Position numbers and translations under genes: made by a program. Under the pieces are notes generated by a model, which did no database searches, had not been told where the DNA came from, and saw only the letters and a list, made by a program, of their open reading frames with translations. From Mycosarcoma maydis (taxonomy: Eukaryota; Basidiomycota; Ustilaginomycetes; Ustilaginales), in the NCBI RefSeq assembly GCF_000328475.2, contig NC_026482.1, positions 620,001-684,000 on the forward strand: 64,000 nt of DNA. Reading direction: 5' to 3'. This document shows, piece after piece, positions 32,779-43,899 of the stretch (the stretch's first letter is position 1; each line of letters begins with the position of its first letter).

Positions 32779-35700
32779 TCACGATTGTTTCGCCGAGATG
32801 CATCTTGTCGCCTGTACGTTTTTGTGCGCGGTCTGCAGGCTCAGTTTGATCTGGACGAGGCGGTGTGCTTTGTTTGCCAGTACGCGCATTCGGCCAATGG
32901 CGAGCGCCGCATTGAGCGGCTTGGTCCATGTGCGCTTGACGTTGCGCGGTGGGGCGCTTGCGACGCTTGTGCTGTTTCGGGCGCGGTGGAGGTGCAAGTG
33001 GAGGATGAGTTTTTCGAGCTGTGTATCCGAACGCATCAGGCCATGAAGGAGGAGGCTGATGTAAGATTTTTGGTGGACGAGATCGGCTCTAAGATCCATT
33101 TCGCGGATCAGCTTGAGCTTGAGGTACGAGATGTGCAGCAGCAGTCCTTTACATTCGGCGTTGTGCATCTTGTTTGTAGCGAGAAGCGCGTCGTGTTGCA
33201 TAGGCGCCGGCGGATGCGTGGTGATGGCTACGTTTTCGAGGTGGGGTAGTTTGGACTTGATCCGGTCGAGCTCGTGCGTTTTGCAGTTGAGCTGATCTTG
33301 GAGCGTTTGTACTTGTCGCAACAAGTGCGTGCGTTGTTGATCTTGCGTGTGTTGGCGTTCGGCGCGCAACGCTTGCAGGTCGGCACCCTGTCGGTCGGCT
33401 TCGTGACGCAGACGGCGCAGTTCGTGTTCAAACATGCCGACGTCGTGGACGATCAGATCGCGTTCGGCACGCAGTCGATCGCGATCGCCCGCCATCTTTT
33501 CGTACGCCGCCTTTTTGCAACGCAACGCGGCGTGTGCCGCTTGCATCTGTTCGATCTGCTCGTCCAACTGCGCCTGATGCTCCGCCAACGCTTCCCTGGA
33601 AGCAACTAGTTCGCCAAGCACCTGCGCGTACTTTTCGTTGGTCGTCGCAAACTTGCTGTGCAGCTGCGCGCGCTGCTGAAGAAGCTCATTGCGCTCCGCT
33701 CTCAGCACCTCGACCTCGCTCCGCGCCGCCTGGAAGCGTTCCGCGAGCCGTTCTTCGGCGCAATCATCGAGCTGCGAGCTCTCCGGTTGCATGCATTGCC
33801 GACCGAGGTCCTCGAGCCCGCCCGTCTTGTGCTCCAGCTTGCGCTTCACCACCTCAAGCTCGGCGTGCGTACGCGATAGACTTGCCTCGATCGACTCCTT
33901 TTGCTCCTCCATGGCGCGCGTCTCGGCGAGCTTGGTGCGCTGTTTGGCACGTTCGCGCTGCAGATCGTGCTGCAACGACGACGCCGCTTCCTTGAAGCGC
34001 TCTAGCTCAGCTAGAACCTCTTCGTACTGTCGCTTTTCGGTGCTTCGATCGTGCAATTCGCGCTCGCGACGTTCCACCTCGCGTTCGCGCTGCTGTAGTT
34101 TGTCGTGGTCGGCGGCCCATCGACTCTTTAGTGCTTCCAGTTGTGCGTGCACGTCAGCAAACACTTTTTGCCTTCGGCTGACACTCTTGTTCGGGCTGGC
34201 GCTGGCGTGAGACGTGTCTGTCGACGTGTCTGAGCCGCGACCGCCGAGCATGCGCAGCCTTTCGATCTCGGCCTGGAGCGAAGCGATGCGCTCGTGAGCG
34301 TGCTCGAGTCGTTCGGCTAGCGTGAGGTGCGCCACACCGGCTTGATCAAGCTGCTGAAGCTTGGCATCGATCGATGCGTTGGCCTGGTCGAGCGCTCCTT
34401 CGAGGTATGTGATCCTGTCCACCACATTGGCGGCACCGAGGCTCGATTCGTTGTACAGCCAAGATGCCTCGCTGAGCGCACCGGGTGAACGAGGTGTCTT
34501 GAGCGCCGAGATGTTTCGCAGGCTCAGAACGGATTTTGGAAGCGGCGAAGATCCAAGGTTAGTCCTTGCCGGCGTCGTGGGTGGCAGCGATGCACCGTCG
34601 GCGGCTTCTGCATTCTTGAGATTGGCGAGGTTGGTGCCCACTCCCTTGCTGATCATCTCGCGGTACTGCTCAACGCGTTCTTCCAGCTCGGCTTTCTGGC
34701 GTTGCAGTAATGCGATCTTTTGATCCTGCACGGAGCTTGTTGTCAACGTCTTTTCTGCCTGCACTCTGGCTTCCAACTCTGCAATGTAGGTTTGTGCCTC
34801 GCGCAGCTCGTTTTGTAGCGATTCGAGCTGCATTGATTGGCTCTGGTCGCTCTGGTCTCTTGCGTTGGCGCCCTTGGCCAGTTGTGCATTGGCTGCGTTG
34901 AGTCGGCGTTCCAAGCCGCGGATGCGCACCGCATCGGTGCTGGTCTGCTCACGTAGTGATTCGAGTTGCGACGTTGATTGCGACGTTGACTCGAGCTTTT
35001 CCCTCAAGCTTTGCGTCTCGGCTTGGAGCTCTCGAACGCGCAGCTGCAGAGCTGCATGATCGCCGTCCATATCGGCATGGGAACTTGTCAGCTCGGAAAC
35101 TTGGGCTTGTAGCTCTCGAACTCGCTCCAGAGCCTCGTCCCTCTCGTTCTCGATCTTGTCGAGCGTCTCAAAGGAAAACGCTTTAGCCTGTTGAACTTGT
35201 TCTTGCATTTGTTCGCGTTCGCGTTGCAGCAGAGCTTGGATCTCTTCAAGATCCTCTTGTTTCTCGTTGAGCAAGGTTCGAAGCTCTTGAATCTGGTTTC
35301 GCAAATCTTGCTCATGATTCTCGCTGCTTGGAGGAGCGCCTTGTGCCGGCTTGAGCGACTCGATCTCGCGTTCCTTTTCGTCGACAAGATCAGCAAGCTC
35401 TTGCGCTTCCTTATCGAGCGCATCGGCTCTCTGGCGTTCGGCCTGCAACTGCTGGTTGACTGCTTGCAGCTCGGCGCTGGTTGAGCTGGACGAGGCTGTC
35501 TGGAGCTGAGCGAGCTTCTGAAGCAGCTGGTCGCGCTCACGTTTCAGTGCGTCGTTCTCGGCATCCAGACGCGCATTGAGCTTGCTTTGGTACAGGGCGA
35601 GCTTGGCTGCATCGACGCGAGGCCTTGCGACCGAGTTGGCTTGAGTGCCGGCGTCGGCTGCGCCCAGACCCGGGAAGGACGTGTTGGCGCGCAGACCCAA

Positions 35701-37398
35701 TGCACCGTGTTTGGATGCATTGGGAGCAAGAGCAAGGTCGTTCGACGAGGCTTCCGAATAGGTGGTAGTAGAACCAACAGCGCTGGCCGCTTCGTCATCT
35801 TTGACGGCGTCGACAGAACTCGATGCTACGTGCAGCGGGCTCTGCGGGGTAGCGGCGGCAGCGCTTGATGCTTCGCTCGCGTCGGAAACACTAAAGAGGG
35901 CACCTCGTCGAAGCAGCTCGGCGACACCACCTTTGGGTAGAGGAGTGCGCCCGGCTGCAAAGGTGTTAGCCTTACCGAGGCGGTCCATTCTACGTCTTGG
36001 CGTTGGATCGGCAGTGGTAGCTGATGAGGCATCGTCGGGGGTGTGTGCATCGCCGTCGGAGAGGGAGCTAGGAGTTCTGTGCAGCTGGGCCTGCGCTTTG
36101 AGACGCTCGATGGCGTGGGAATGCGCGTCGGAAGATGGAGCGGTGCGGGAGCGAGAGCGGTCTGTTGCTTTGACGCTGTTGAGAAGGTACTGCTTCATTC
36201 TGGCGCGCTCGTCGGGAGCCGAGGCATGATTTGGAGTTGCGGGGTCAGCTTGAATTGGACGGCTGGGTGTACTCGTTGCAGAGTCGGCAGGCTGGCTTGA
36301 AGCGGTAGTGTTGTTGGCAAGGAGAGCTTGACGAGCGAGTCGAGCAGCTGCGGGACTGGAATAGGCGGTTGTCGTGAACTCGGTTTCGGCTACAGAATCG
36401 GCACGGGTGGCGAGAGTGCGCGTAGGTTGCAAAGGAGAGTGTGTATGTGCTTGTGTGTGAGACTGGGACTTGTCGGCGTCGTCGTCGTCGTCGTCGATGG
36501 CCGACTCATCGTTGTGAACAAGCTGCCTTCGTTGAGCGCGGCGTTGTTGCCAGTCGATGGTGGCGGCGGTGGATGGTGCTTGACTGGCAGCGGGCGACAC
36601 GTTGCGCGATGTAGATGGAGGTGGTGGGACGTCGCGGAGGACAAGGTCGCGACCATCGTATTCGTGATGCTGCGCGTGTGTTTGTGTGTGGTGATGCTGA
36701 GATGAAGTGGCTCTCGCGTCTTGTTCATGATCGGAAGCTTGCTCTGGAGCGATGGATGACTCTGTGAGGTCGTCGAGGACGGCCGAGGCAGAGCGTGCTG
36801 AGCGAGTAGCCCTGGATGCGGACGTCTTTGTGGTGTCGTCGTATGGATGGGTGGCGATGTGCTGTGCGGTGTTGGAGCGGGATGGACGAGCGGTGATGGT
36901 GGTGCGGGACCTTGAGCCGACGGTGGAAGCGGCGCCAATGGTGCGCTGCGGAGTCGAGGTGAGGGGCGGTGACGAGCTTGGAACGTGTGAGTATGGGTCA
37001 GGAAAGTGTGTTGAGAGGGGAGAGTCCGAGACGCTGGAAGTGGACGAGGGGGAGGAGATGGAATTGGGATTGGGATTGGGATTGGGGTTGGCGACGTCTT
37101 TGTGTGCATTCTGGATCGCAGTGGCCAAAGTGACTGGACGCGTGGTGGCGTGGGGAGTGGCCAAGTGCGTGTGTTTGGCAGGCGAGGAGACAGAGGCATC
37201 GGACGAGTCGGATGGCCTGGAAAAGGACGAGTTGTGGCGATGCGAAGGTGCCAAAGGCGTTCTGGTGGTGGTGAGGGAGGCACTGATGTCGCGAGTGTCT
37301 GCACCGGGCATGGAGAGATCGAATTCGGAGTGGGTGTCCATGAGATCTTGAGCGATTTGACGCTCTAGTCGAGCGGGGGTCCCAAAGTGTAGATCCAT
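32779..37398 (-). CDS. PACT-domain coiled-coil protein, Pcp1/Spc110/pericentrin-like
   Basis: Single exon, 1539 aa, ATG at 37398. Residues 1 to about 590 are low-complexity Ser/Thr/Ala/His-rich, with a short PN repeat encoded by a GGATTG microsatellite (about 37063-37090). Residues about 600-1400 are a long heptad-pattern coiled coil rich in Glu, Gln, Arg and Leu. The last roughly 120 residues resemble a PACT domain: ISYLKLKLIREMDLRADLVHQKSY, a short gap, then ALAIGRMRVLANKAHRL, as in proteins that anchor calmodulin and gamma-tubulin complexes. In fungi this type of protein (Pcp1, Spc110) is a core part of the spindle pole body. Assignment rests on architecture and the C-terminal block, so the exact orthologue is inferred. 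Confidence 0.75.
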   Translation of the reverse strand: MDLHFGTPARLERQIAQDLMDTHSEFDLSMPGADTRDISASLTTTRTPLAPSHRHNSSFSRPSDSSDASVSSPAKHTHLATPHATTRPVTLATAIQNAHKDVANPNPNPNPNSISSPSSTSSVSDSPLSTHFPDPYSHVPSSSPPLTSTPQRTIGAASTVGSRSRTTITARPSRSNTAQHIATHPYDDTTKTSASRATRSARSASAVLDDLTESSIAPEQASDHEQDARATSSQHHHTQTHAQHHEYDGRDLVLRDVPPPPSTSRNVSPAASQAPSTAATIDWQQRRAQRRQLVHNDESAIDDDDDDADKSQSHTQAHTHSPLQPTRTLATRADSVAETEFTTTAYSSPAAARLARQALLANNTTASSQPADSATSTPSRPIQADPATPNHASAPDERARMKQYLLNSVKATDRSRSRTAPSSDAHSHAIERLKAQAQLHRTPSSLSDGDAHTPDDASSATTADPTPRRRMDRLGKANTFAAGRTPLPKGGVAELLRRGALFSVSDASEASSAAAATPQSPLHVASSSVDAVKDDEAASAVGSTTTYSEASSNDLALAPNASKHGALGLRANTSFPGLGAADAGTQANSVARPRVDAAKLALYQSKLNARLDAENDALKRERDQLLQKLAQLQTASSSSTSAELQAVNQQLQAERQRADALDKEAQELADLVDEKEREIESLKPAQGAPPSSENHEQDLRNQIQELRTLLNEKQEDLEEIQALLQREREQMQEQVQQAKAFSFETLDKIENERDEALERVRELQAQVSELTSSHADMDGDHAALQLRVRELQAETQSLREKLESTSQSTSQLESLREQTSTDAVRIRGLERRLNAANAQLAKGANARDQSDQSQSMQLESLQNELREAQTYIAELEARVQAEKTLTTSSVQDQKIALLQRQKAELEERVEQYREMISKGVGTNLANLKNAEAADGASLPPTTPARTNLGSSPLPKSVLSLRNISALKTPRSPGALSEASWLYNESSLGAANVVDRITYLEGALDQANASIDAKLQQLDQAGVAHLTLAERLEHAHERIASLQAEIERLRMLGGRGSDTSTDTSHASASPNKSVSRRQKVFADVHAQLEALKSRWAADHDKLQQREREVERRERELHDRSTEKRQYEEVLAELERFKEAASSLQHDLQRERAKQRTKLAETRAMEEQKESIEASLSRTHAELEVVKRKLEHKTGGLEDLGRQCMQPESSQLDDCAEERLAERFQAARSEVEVLRAERNELLQQRAQLHSKFATTNEKYAQVLGELVASREALAEHQAQLDEQIEQMQAAHAALRCKKAAYEKMAGDRDRLRAERDLIVHDVGMFEHELRRLRHEADRQGADLQALRAERQHTQDQQRTHLLRQVQTLQDQLNCKTHELDRIKSKLPHLENVAITTHPPAPMQHDALLATNKMHNAECKGLLLHISYLKLKLIREMDLRADLVHQKSYISLLLHGLMRSDTQLEKLILHLHLHRARNSTSVASAPPRNVKRTWTKPLNAALAIGRMRVLANKAHRLVQIKLSLQTAHKNVQATRCISAKQS

Positions 37399-38206
37399 GG
37401 TCGCTTCTCACTCGAGGTGGTAGTTGGCCAAGCAGACAAGACAAGGATGAGATGGTCAAGAGGCAGGAGCCGGTGGACTCATGTTGTACGATAGTCACGA
37501 GTGTGGAGACGAATCGTGAATGGTGAATGTTGTGATACTCTGTCGCAACGGTGCATTTGTGATTTCATCGTTCATCCGTCCGTAATCACGAATGCTTGTC
37601 CGCCGAATTTCCAATTTCCGCAAAAGCACAACAGCAACACGCACGAGTCACGCACGCACGAGTCGACGCGATTTTTTGTCGCGTAACGGTCACGTTGACG
37701 GCGCATTCACGATCCACAATCGGGTGATCGATTCACGATGCACGATTCGCCATTATTTTGAAAACGAGATATTTGGGATTTTGGGTGATCTCACAATGCG
37801 CAAATTCAGCATTCAACGCACGACATGCTAACAGAAGTTGAACTGGACGAGATCGACTCACGACTATAACGGAGCCGATTTTATCATTGTTATAAATATC
37901 TTGAAGAAGAAAACAGAACCAAATCGAAATACTAGTGCTATTAATATTAATCGGGAATGGTGAATAGAAAGGGACCGTCGCTGGAGTTCCGGCGAGGCTG
38001 ATTGGTTGATCGCTTTGGTCGTCGGCGTTGAATGCTTTCCAAGGATGGCCACGCCGAGATGGTTAGAAACGCCTTGCAAGGATGCAGTCTAGACTGGCGT
38101 GGCAGCCTAAGCGAGCGTCGACCGCCAAGCTCAGATGTTGCGACCACGCCTGAGGCCTGAAGGGCGAGACTGCACCGAGCGAGTGCCTAGCAATGGTGAC
38201 TATCAC

Positions 38207-38210
<4 letters not shown>

Positions 38211-38242
<32 letters not shown>
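38211..38242. repeat. CTG microsatellite
   Basis: About ten uninterrupted CTG units followed by TTG-rich decay to about 38260. Confidence 0.9.
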
Positions 38243-38246
<4 letters not shown>

Positions 38247-39638
38247 TTGTTCTTGTTGTTGTCATTGCGGATTGTTGAAAAGTTAGCTTGCAGACCATAT
38301 AGAGGCAAGGCGAGCGAGTTGAATGTCGAACGAGCAAGGGAGGATTCCACGCTAAGTGTTACCGACATGGACCGAGGTTGAAAACGGAGCTCCGCGAACG
38401 TGTGGTGCACACATGCATACTGATAAGTTAGTGGGCGCCTTGTTGAGAGCGGCGTTGGTGTTGCCAAAAAGCTCTAAAGCAGAATCTGACGTGTAAGCGA
38501 ACGAGGTGTGCATGGGTCGTGACTGTCGGATCTGCCAACTGTCAAGTCACCCATACAAAGAAATGACCCAACTGACGACTGAACCCGCAAGCACCAGCTT
38601 GAAGCAGCATGTTCTGGTTGGAGTCTTGTCTGTTGCGCATCGTCGTCGGAACCCCGCTCTGGGGCTCGTGGGCGGCAACCGGCAACGCTGTGCACACACA
38701 TCCGTGGTCGAGCAAACGCACTTGCGATGCATGTTGTGCAGCTCGACCTGCATGGCTCTGTCATTCGACCAACATTCGTGGTCCATCTCGCCGTTGTTGT
38801 TGTTCTTTTTTTTTTGGCATTCACCGAGCATCAACGTTTGGCAGAAGCGATTTCTTCCAGCAACCAAGAACCGTGGCGGGCAGAAACCAAACAAAAATTT
38901 TGCGAGACGATCGAGCTTGGACATGCACGGCGAAATCGCCGAGAGTCTCGAGCGTTGCTGGGCGTGGCCATCTGCGGAGAAACGTGCGGCGCAGAAGTAC
39001 AGTACAGTACAGTACAGTATTCTACAAGGCAAAGTGACGGGCTGTCGTCAGGAACGCCAACAATCGTAAATCGTGAATTTCGAATCCGTTGGCCTGATTC
39101 GTGATTCGTGATTGCTTGACGACTCGTAATTGCCTTGGCACAGAAGCACATCCCCGATCGAGCACGGTGGTCCTGCTTTGCTTTGCTTTGCTATGCCTCT
39201 ATGCGCTGTCTCTGGCATCGAGGTGCGGACATTCTTCCAAGGTTTGAGCGTGGCGCGTGGGCGTAGTGTGTGAGTGTGATTCGCGATTGTGAAAGTGCAA
39301 CGTTGACTTGCGAATTATTCGTGATTCACGATTTCTTTGCTGTTCGTATTCAATCGTCCATTAATATTACGGATCGCGAATCGTGAAGAGTGAAGCGCGA
39401 ATGGTTCGGCGATGATTTATCTAGAGTAATCACGAATTGTATTAATAGATTTCGTGGTACAGCGTTCAGTGCTCACGACTTAAGCGAGCGGTTTGGATCG
39501 CGACTGAGACAGGCGCTATCCACTCACCACTGCGCTGGAATGTGCGACAAGGCTGCGGCGGCGGTAAAGCACGAGAAAGGCAAGTCCACGTCGTGAGTCC
39601 CGAGTGAGTCAGTGTTAGAATGGAGACAACTCTTACCG

Positions 39639-39663
39639 ATTCGTGATTCGTGATTCGTGATTC
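39639..39663. repeat. Heptad array, ATT anchors
   Basis: ATT at 39639, 39646, 39653 and 39660 with CGTG cores throughout. Confidence 0.92.
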
Positions 39664-39720
39664 GGCGACTCAAATCGACGGTTCGTGGCGGGTTTCTTCT
39701 TGATTTTCTCTTGTGCCGTT

Positions 39721-39744
39721 ATTGAGGATTGAGGATTGAGGAGT
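39721..39744. repeat. Heptad array with GAGG core
   Basis: ATT at 39721, 39728 and 39735 with core GAGG, then AGT at 39742 followed by GACG. Same 7-bp spacing, unrelated core. Confidence 0.9.
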
Positions 39745-39824
39745 GACGGACGCTTCGTGATTACTTGACGGAGCTTTTTATCGTCGATTCCTATGTTGGT
39801 CGTCGTTGGCGTCGTTCACGTCAG

Positions 39825-39848
39825 AGTCGTGAGTGGTGAGTCGTGAGT
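39825..39848. repeat. Heptad array, AGT anchors
   Basis: AGT at 39825, 39832, 39839 and 39846 with cores CGTG, GGTG, CGTG. Confidence 0.92.
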
Positions 39849-40449
39849 GAATCGCTGAATCGTCAAGAACCACACACCCGTAATCACGAATCACCAAGGG
39901 GCTCGTATAACCTTACGCCACTGTCGCGAGTCACAGCACCGCGCGCCATTCACGATTTCCACTTTTTCCTCCTCCGCCTCCGCCTCCGCCTTGTCCTCCT
40001 GCCAATCAGCTCATCGTCGCGCTCCCCTGTTCTTGATCCGTCATTGGCAGATCCGCCACTCTCGACCTCCATCGCACACTTCTCGCACCAACACCATCCA
40101 ACTGGGACGCCCTTTCGTCACTGCCACCAACAAGATCTTTCCAACACGCTCAAATCCGATCCCCCTTTCTCGCCCGCCAAATCCTCGCCCCCCCCCTTGC
40201 GCCAGATCCAAGTGAGCTCCAAGCGATTGATTGCATCGCACGCCCATCCCCTTGCCACTTTCACACACCCATCTGCTTTGGCTTTCGTCTCGGCTAGGCC
40301 CCACACTAAGCCCACATCTCGTCGCTCTCCCAATTTCACTCGGCTTCCCTCCCTTTCACCCTGAAAGCGTGCCACCTGTCTCGTGCCTCCATTCCAGCTG
40401 GCCAATTCTAGTGCGCCACCGTCGATGCTCGGATTCAGGATCGTCTAAC

Positions 40450-43222
40450 ATGAGTGCGGACGACCAGGGGTTTTCTCCCCACAACGATCCCCATTCGGCC
40501 TTTCCCAACATGCCAGCCATGTCCTTGCAACAACATCCAGCACCTCCTTTTGCTCAGCTTGCCACCGCTCACGAGGCCTTTTACGCATCTTCGCACGCCT
40601 CGGCCTCGGCCTCGTCCTCGTCCTCTTCGCTTGCAGATCAACTCAGCGATCACGACTCCTATTCCAGCTCGTTTAGCGTCTCGAGAAACAACAGCTTCAG
40701 CGCCACATCCTCCACTCGTTCCGGTCCTGGCCCCTCTTCTTCCTCCCATGGCTTTCCCTGTCCCAACTGCGCCAAGGTCTTTGCGCGCGATGACTTGCTC
40801 CGACGCCATTTGGCTAGAGAAGCCAGGGCTCTCGCTCAGCCTTCCTTTGATCGTCAGAAGAGCTGCTACGAATGCGCAAGGTCCAAAGCCAGATGCGACC
40901 TCGAAGTTCCATTCTGTGGTCGATGCCGTGCACGAGGAAAGCAGTGCACCTACGCTCCCAGATCCGGCAACCCCAACGTACGCAAGGCTCGCAATGCTGC
41001 CGCCATGGCCCCCATCGATGCACAGATGCACACCATGACGCCTCACATGCCTCCTGCTGTACCCCCGTCGGCCTCCATCCCTTCCACCTTGCCCAATCCA
41101 CATTGGACTATGCCCAACACTAGCTTTGACGTCTCCGCCAATCCCTTTATCGCTCCCAACCCGGGCTTTATCAAGCGCGAGCACGAACTCGACTACGACA
41201 GCCACAGCGACAGCGAGGCCCACTCATGGCATGACCCTGCTTCCTCTGCCTCTGGTTCAGTCTTTGGTTCGCCTCGACCGCAGCACAACCCATCAGATCA
41301 TCCCGACTCTGCACCGCCCAATCTTGCCAACTTTACCATCTCAGCTCCGTCTTATCCCTCGATTGCCCCACCTCGCACCGAATCGCCCCACTCGTTCCAC
41401 GACCTCAACCTCGAATCCGACGCTGCTCCAGGCCCTCAAAAGATCAATTCGCGCAAGTCGAGCGGCTTCTCGCGTACCAACACCGGTCCTATCGTCACAA
41501 ACATGAACCGTTCCGACGTCGCCTTTGCCAACGAAGAGGGTGAGCAGACGCCCATCGTCCGACTCAACCCCAACATGTCCCATGCCGCCTCGGATCCCGT
41601 CAGAATGCAGAGCATGATCAACAACAACAACAACAACAACAACAACTTCCTCACCCCACCCCATACCCGTCACAGGACCACCAGTCTACCAGAGGCGCTC
41701 GAAGAGACACTGGCCGACGATCCCAACATGCAAGCATCCTGGAATCCGCGCTCCGCTATCGCTCAACAGCCCTCGCGCCAACATCGCCAAGTCTCGGCAG
41801 CCACTACCAATACCATGATGCCTCCGCCAAGGCCTCCCACGCTCATCACTTCCAACCTCAACAACCGCAACCTCTGGCCTGGCCCGTCTCCGATCCGTTC
41901 CGGCATCTTTCAACAAGGTCTTGATCTTTCCGGTTGGCTCGCCGAGCCTGTTGTACCATCACCGCTCTATCGCATGGGCCCTAGCTTGCATTCCGCCATC
42001 AGCGGCAACTTTGCCGCCATCTCGCACTCTCCCGTGGTCGAGACTCCGCTCTCGGCCAAGTTTGCAGCATCGCTAGCTCAGACAATGGGAGTCTCGATCA
42101 ACCCTGGCTTTCTTCCCGCCTTTCACGAGTCGCACCCGTCCACAGACGCTTCCAACGCTGCTGCTGCGCATCCGCTCAGCCGCTCCTTGTCGGATGCCCA
42201 CACGCCACCTCAGTCTCGCTACGACTGCAACGGCCAGCTCGTGCTACCTGCTCCCCAACTGCCCAGCGCGAAACAGTGGTGGATCCAGCCTGACCAGAAC
42301 GGCCAAGTATAAGGTTCGATCGCACAAACCAGCCCCCCCCATGGCTCTTATTGCTGCTCTCATGTTCTCACCGATCCCACGGCGCCNNNNNNNNNNNNNN
42401 NNNNNNNNNNNNNNNNNNNNNNNNNNNNNNNNNNNNNNNNNNNNNNNNNNNNNNNNNNNNNNNNNNNNNNNNNNNNNNNNNNNNNNGCCAGCCAGCCAAA
42501 ACCTTATATGGAGGCTCATCTCGGAGCAGATCAGCATCACACTCTCTTGGCAGGCAGGCGGCGAGCTCGACAAGGCCGACTCGGATCCAATCGCAGTATT
42601 CGGAGCTGTCGCGTCGTTGTGGATGTATTTGGTTTTGATCGTGTTTACCGACGAAGCTGCCATCACGCACCACGTCGACGCTGCGCTGCTCGACAAGGCA
42701 CTCTTGGCTCTGTCCGACTTGTCGCAAAAGCTGCTTGCACATACTCTTGACGCATGCAAGGCGTCCTCTGGCACGTGTACGCCAAGCCTCGCCACGTTTG
42801 GATGGATCGAGACGCTGATTCGCACGCTGTTTGCCTCGTACTCGCTGCTTGTGCTGCAACGCTTTCGCGAAAACGGCGGCGATGCGCGGGGGCGTCTGGC
42901 AGGGTGCTCGCTCATCCTCGACATTCCGCTTCCCGCTGGCGCTGGCGAGTTTGAAGCCGACAACGAAGCCGACTGGCTCCAGGCGCACCACGCCAACCAA
43001 AACGTGCTCGCCGAAGCAGGTGCACCGTTTGTGCGTCCAACTCTTCGCCAGCTCGTGCAGTTCCGAAACGACACCCTGGCCGCCGCCGCTCGAGCCGATG
43101 TGGCGGAGCCCCAAGCTAAACTGCGCGACCTCCCCTGGGCTGCCACTCTTTTCGACAACCAGGACGAGTTTACCAACGTTGTTCTGTCTGTCGCGTTTGC
43201 TCTTGACGATACCCAGATTTGA
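40450..43222 (+). CDS. C2H2-like plus Zn2Cys6 transcription factor, interrupted by assembly gap
   Basis: ATG at 40450. The first block is open to a TAA at 42312, with a possible intron donor (GTATAAGG) at 42309. After the 100-N gap an open frame (42487-43222) carries a fungal-TF regulatory segment (LIWRLISEQ, FGAVASLWMYLVLIVF, LFASYSLLVLQRFRENG) and ends at 43222. DNA-binding part, about residues 100-160: a finger FPCPNCAKVFARDDLLRRHLAREARA, then a complete Zn2Cys6 cluster (CYECARSKARCDLEVPFCGRCRARGKQC). The finger has both Cys and the first His, but no second His at the usual spacing. An Asn run (AAC repeat, about 41617-41646) lies mid-protein. Joining of the two halves is inferred from strand, order and domain logic. 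Confidence 0.75.
42387..42486. other. Assembly gap (100 N)
   Basis: Exactly 100 N, a conventional placeholder, so the true missing length and the reading frame across it are unknown. Confidence 0.99.
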
Positions 43223-43899
43223 ATAGCACTCTGAATCGGACTATGATTTTATCACATTGCGCGACCAGACTGATGAAGCGGACGAATGGTGTGTGGACAT
43301 GCACAGTGCACGCAAGAGCGAGTCACGAATCAGGCTCAACCGTGTCGGGCGATGCGAGAGGCTGGAGCATTGGCGATCGACAGGGCAATGACAAGCGACG
43401 TCAACAGCGCGACGCAGGCTTAGGGTCCAAGTACGACGAACACGGCGTGCTTGTGGACTGATCGACACGATCGAGTACGCGTGCTGTTCTGTCTGTCACG
43501 TTTGCTCTTGACTCGTCTTAGCACAGCACTCTGGATCGGACTGTGACTTTCTCACGTTGGTGTGGCTCGATTGTACGAGATGGACGAAACTGTGCACACG
43601 AGTGGCGCTAAGGGGTTAGCGACGTGAGCGATGCGTGGTGATGAGAGGCGAGCGATTGCTTGATGCGTGGACGCGAGCCGGGAAGCATACGTTAGGCGCG
43701 CATGGGTCGGGTTGTCACGCGTGCCGAGTGCGCCTAGGTCGGACGAGACTGATGAAGCGGACGAACGGTTTCAAGCGATGTGCAAGCGCGGCGGATGCGC
43801 GAGGATGGCGCGTTTGCGAACCACGCACGGCTATCGAGTGGCGAAAGGTGAAGCGCGCGCGATGCAGCCAGCCAAGGATCGCGCAGTGATACTGAAGCG
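43223..43899. other. Convergent spacer with degenerate local duplications
   Basis: The 3' end of the transcription-factor gene (about 43175-43290) is echoed about 300 bp downstream (43475-43590: GTTCTGTCTGTC, TTTGCTCTTGAC, AGCACTCTG, ATCGGACT). GACTGATGAAGCGGACGAA recurs at 43269 and 43750. GACTGATCGACA / GATCGAGTACGCG recurs at 43455-43485 and 43940-43985, the last inside GatC. No gene is seen. Confidence 0.6.

Larger units (their letters stand above)
37399..40449. other. Long intergenic region with CTG microsatellite and heptads
   Basis: 3 kb between divergent genes. A CTG repeat lies at about 38211-38242 and an AGTAC pentamer repeat at 38997-39019. A TTTGC pentamer repeat lies near 39176-39192. 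Heptad arrays lie at 39639-39663, 39721-39744 and 39825-39848, with singles near 39096, 39307 and 39880. The frames 38063-38467 and 38506-39069 lack coding features. 39950-40449 is pyrimidine-rich and probably the leader of the gene at 40450. Confidence 0.55.

Noticed and set aside
38063..38467. Poly-Ser protein on the minus strand
   Set aside because: The Ser run is only the CTG microsatellite read on the other strand; no further coding evidence.
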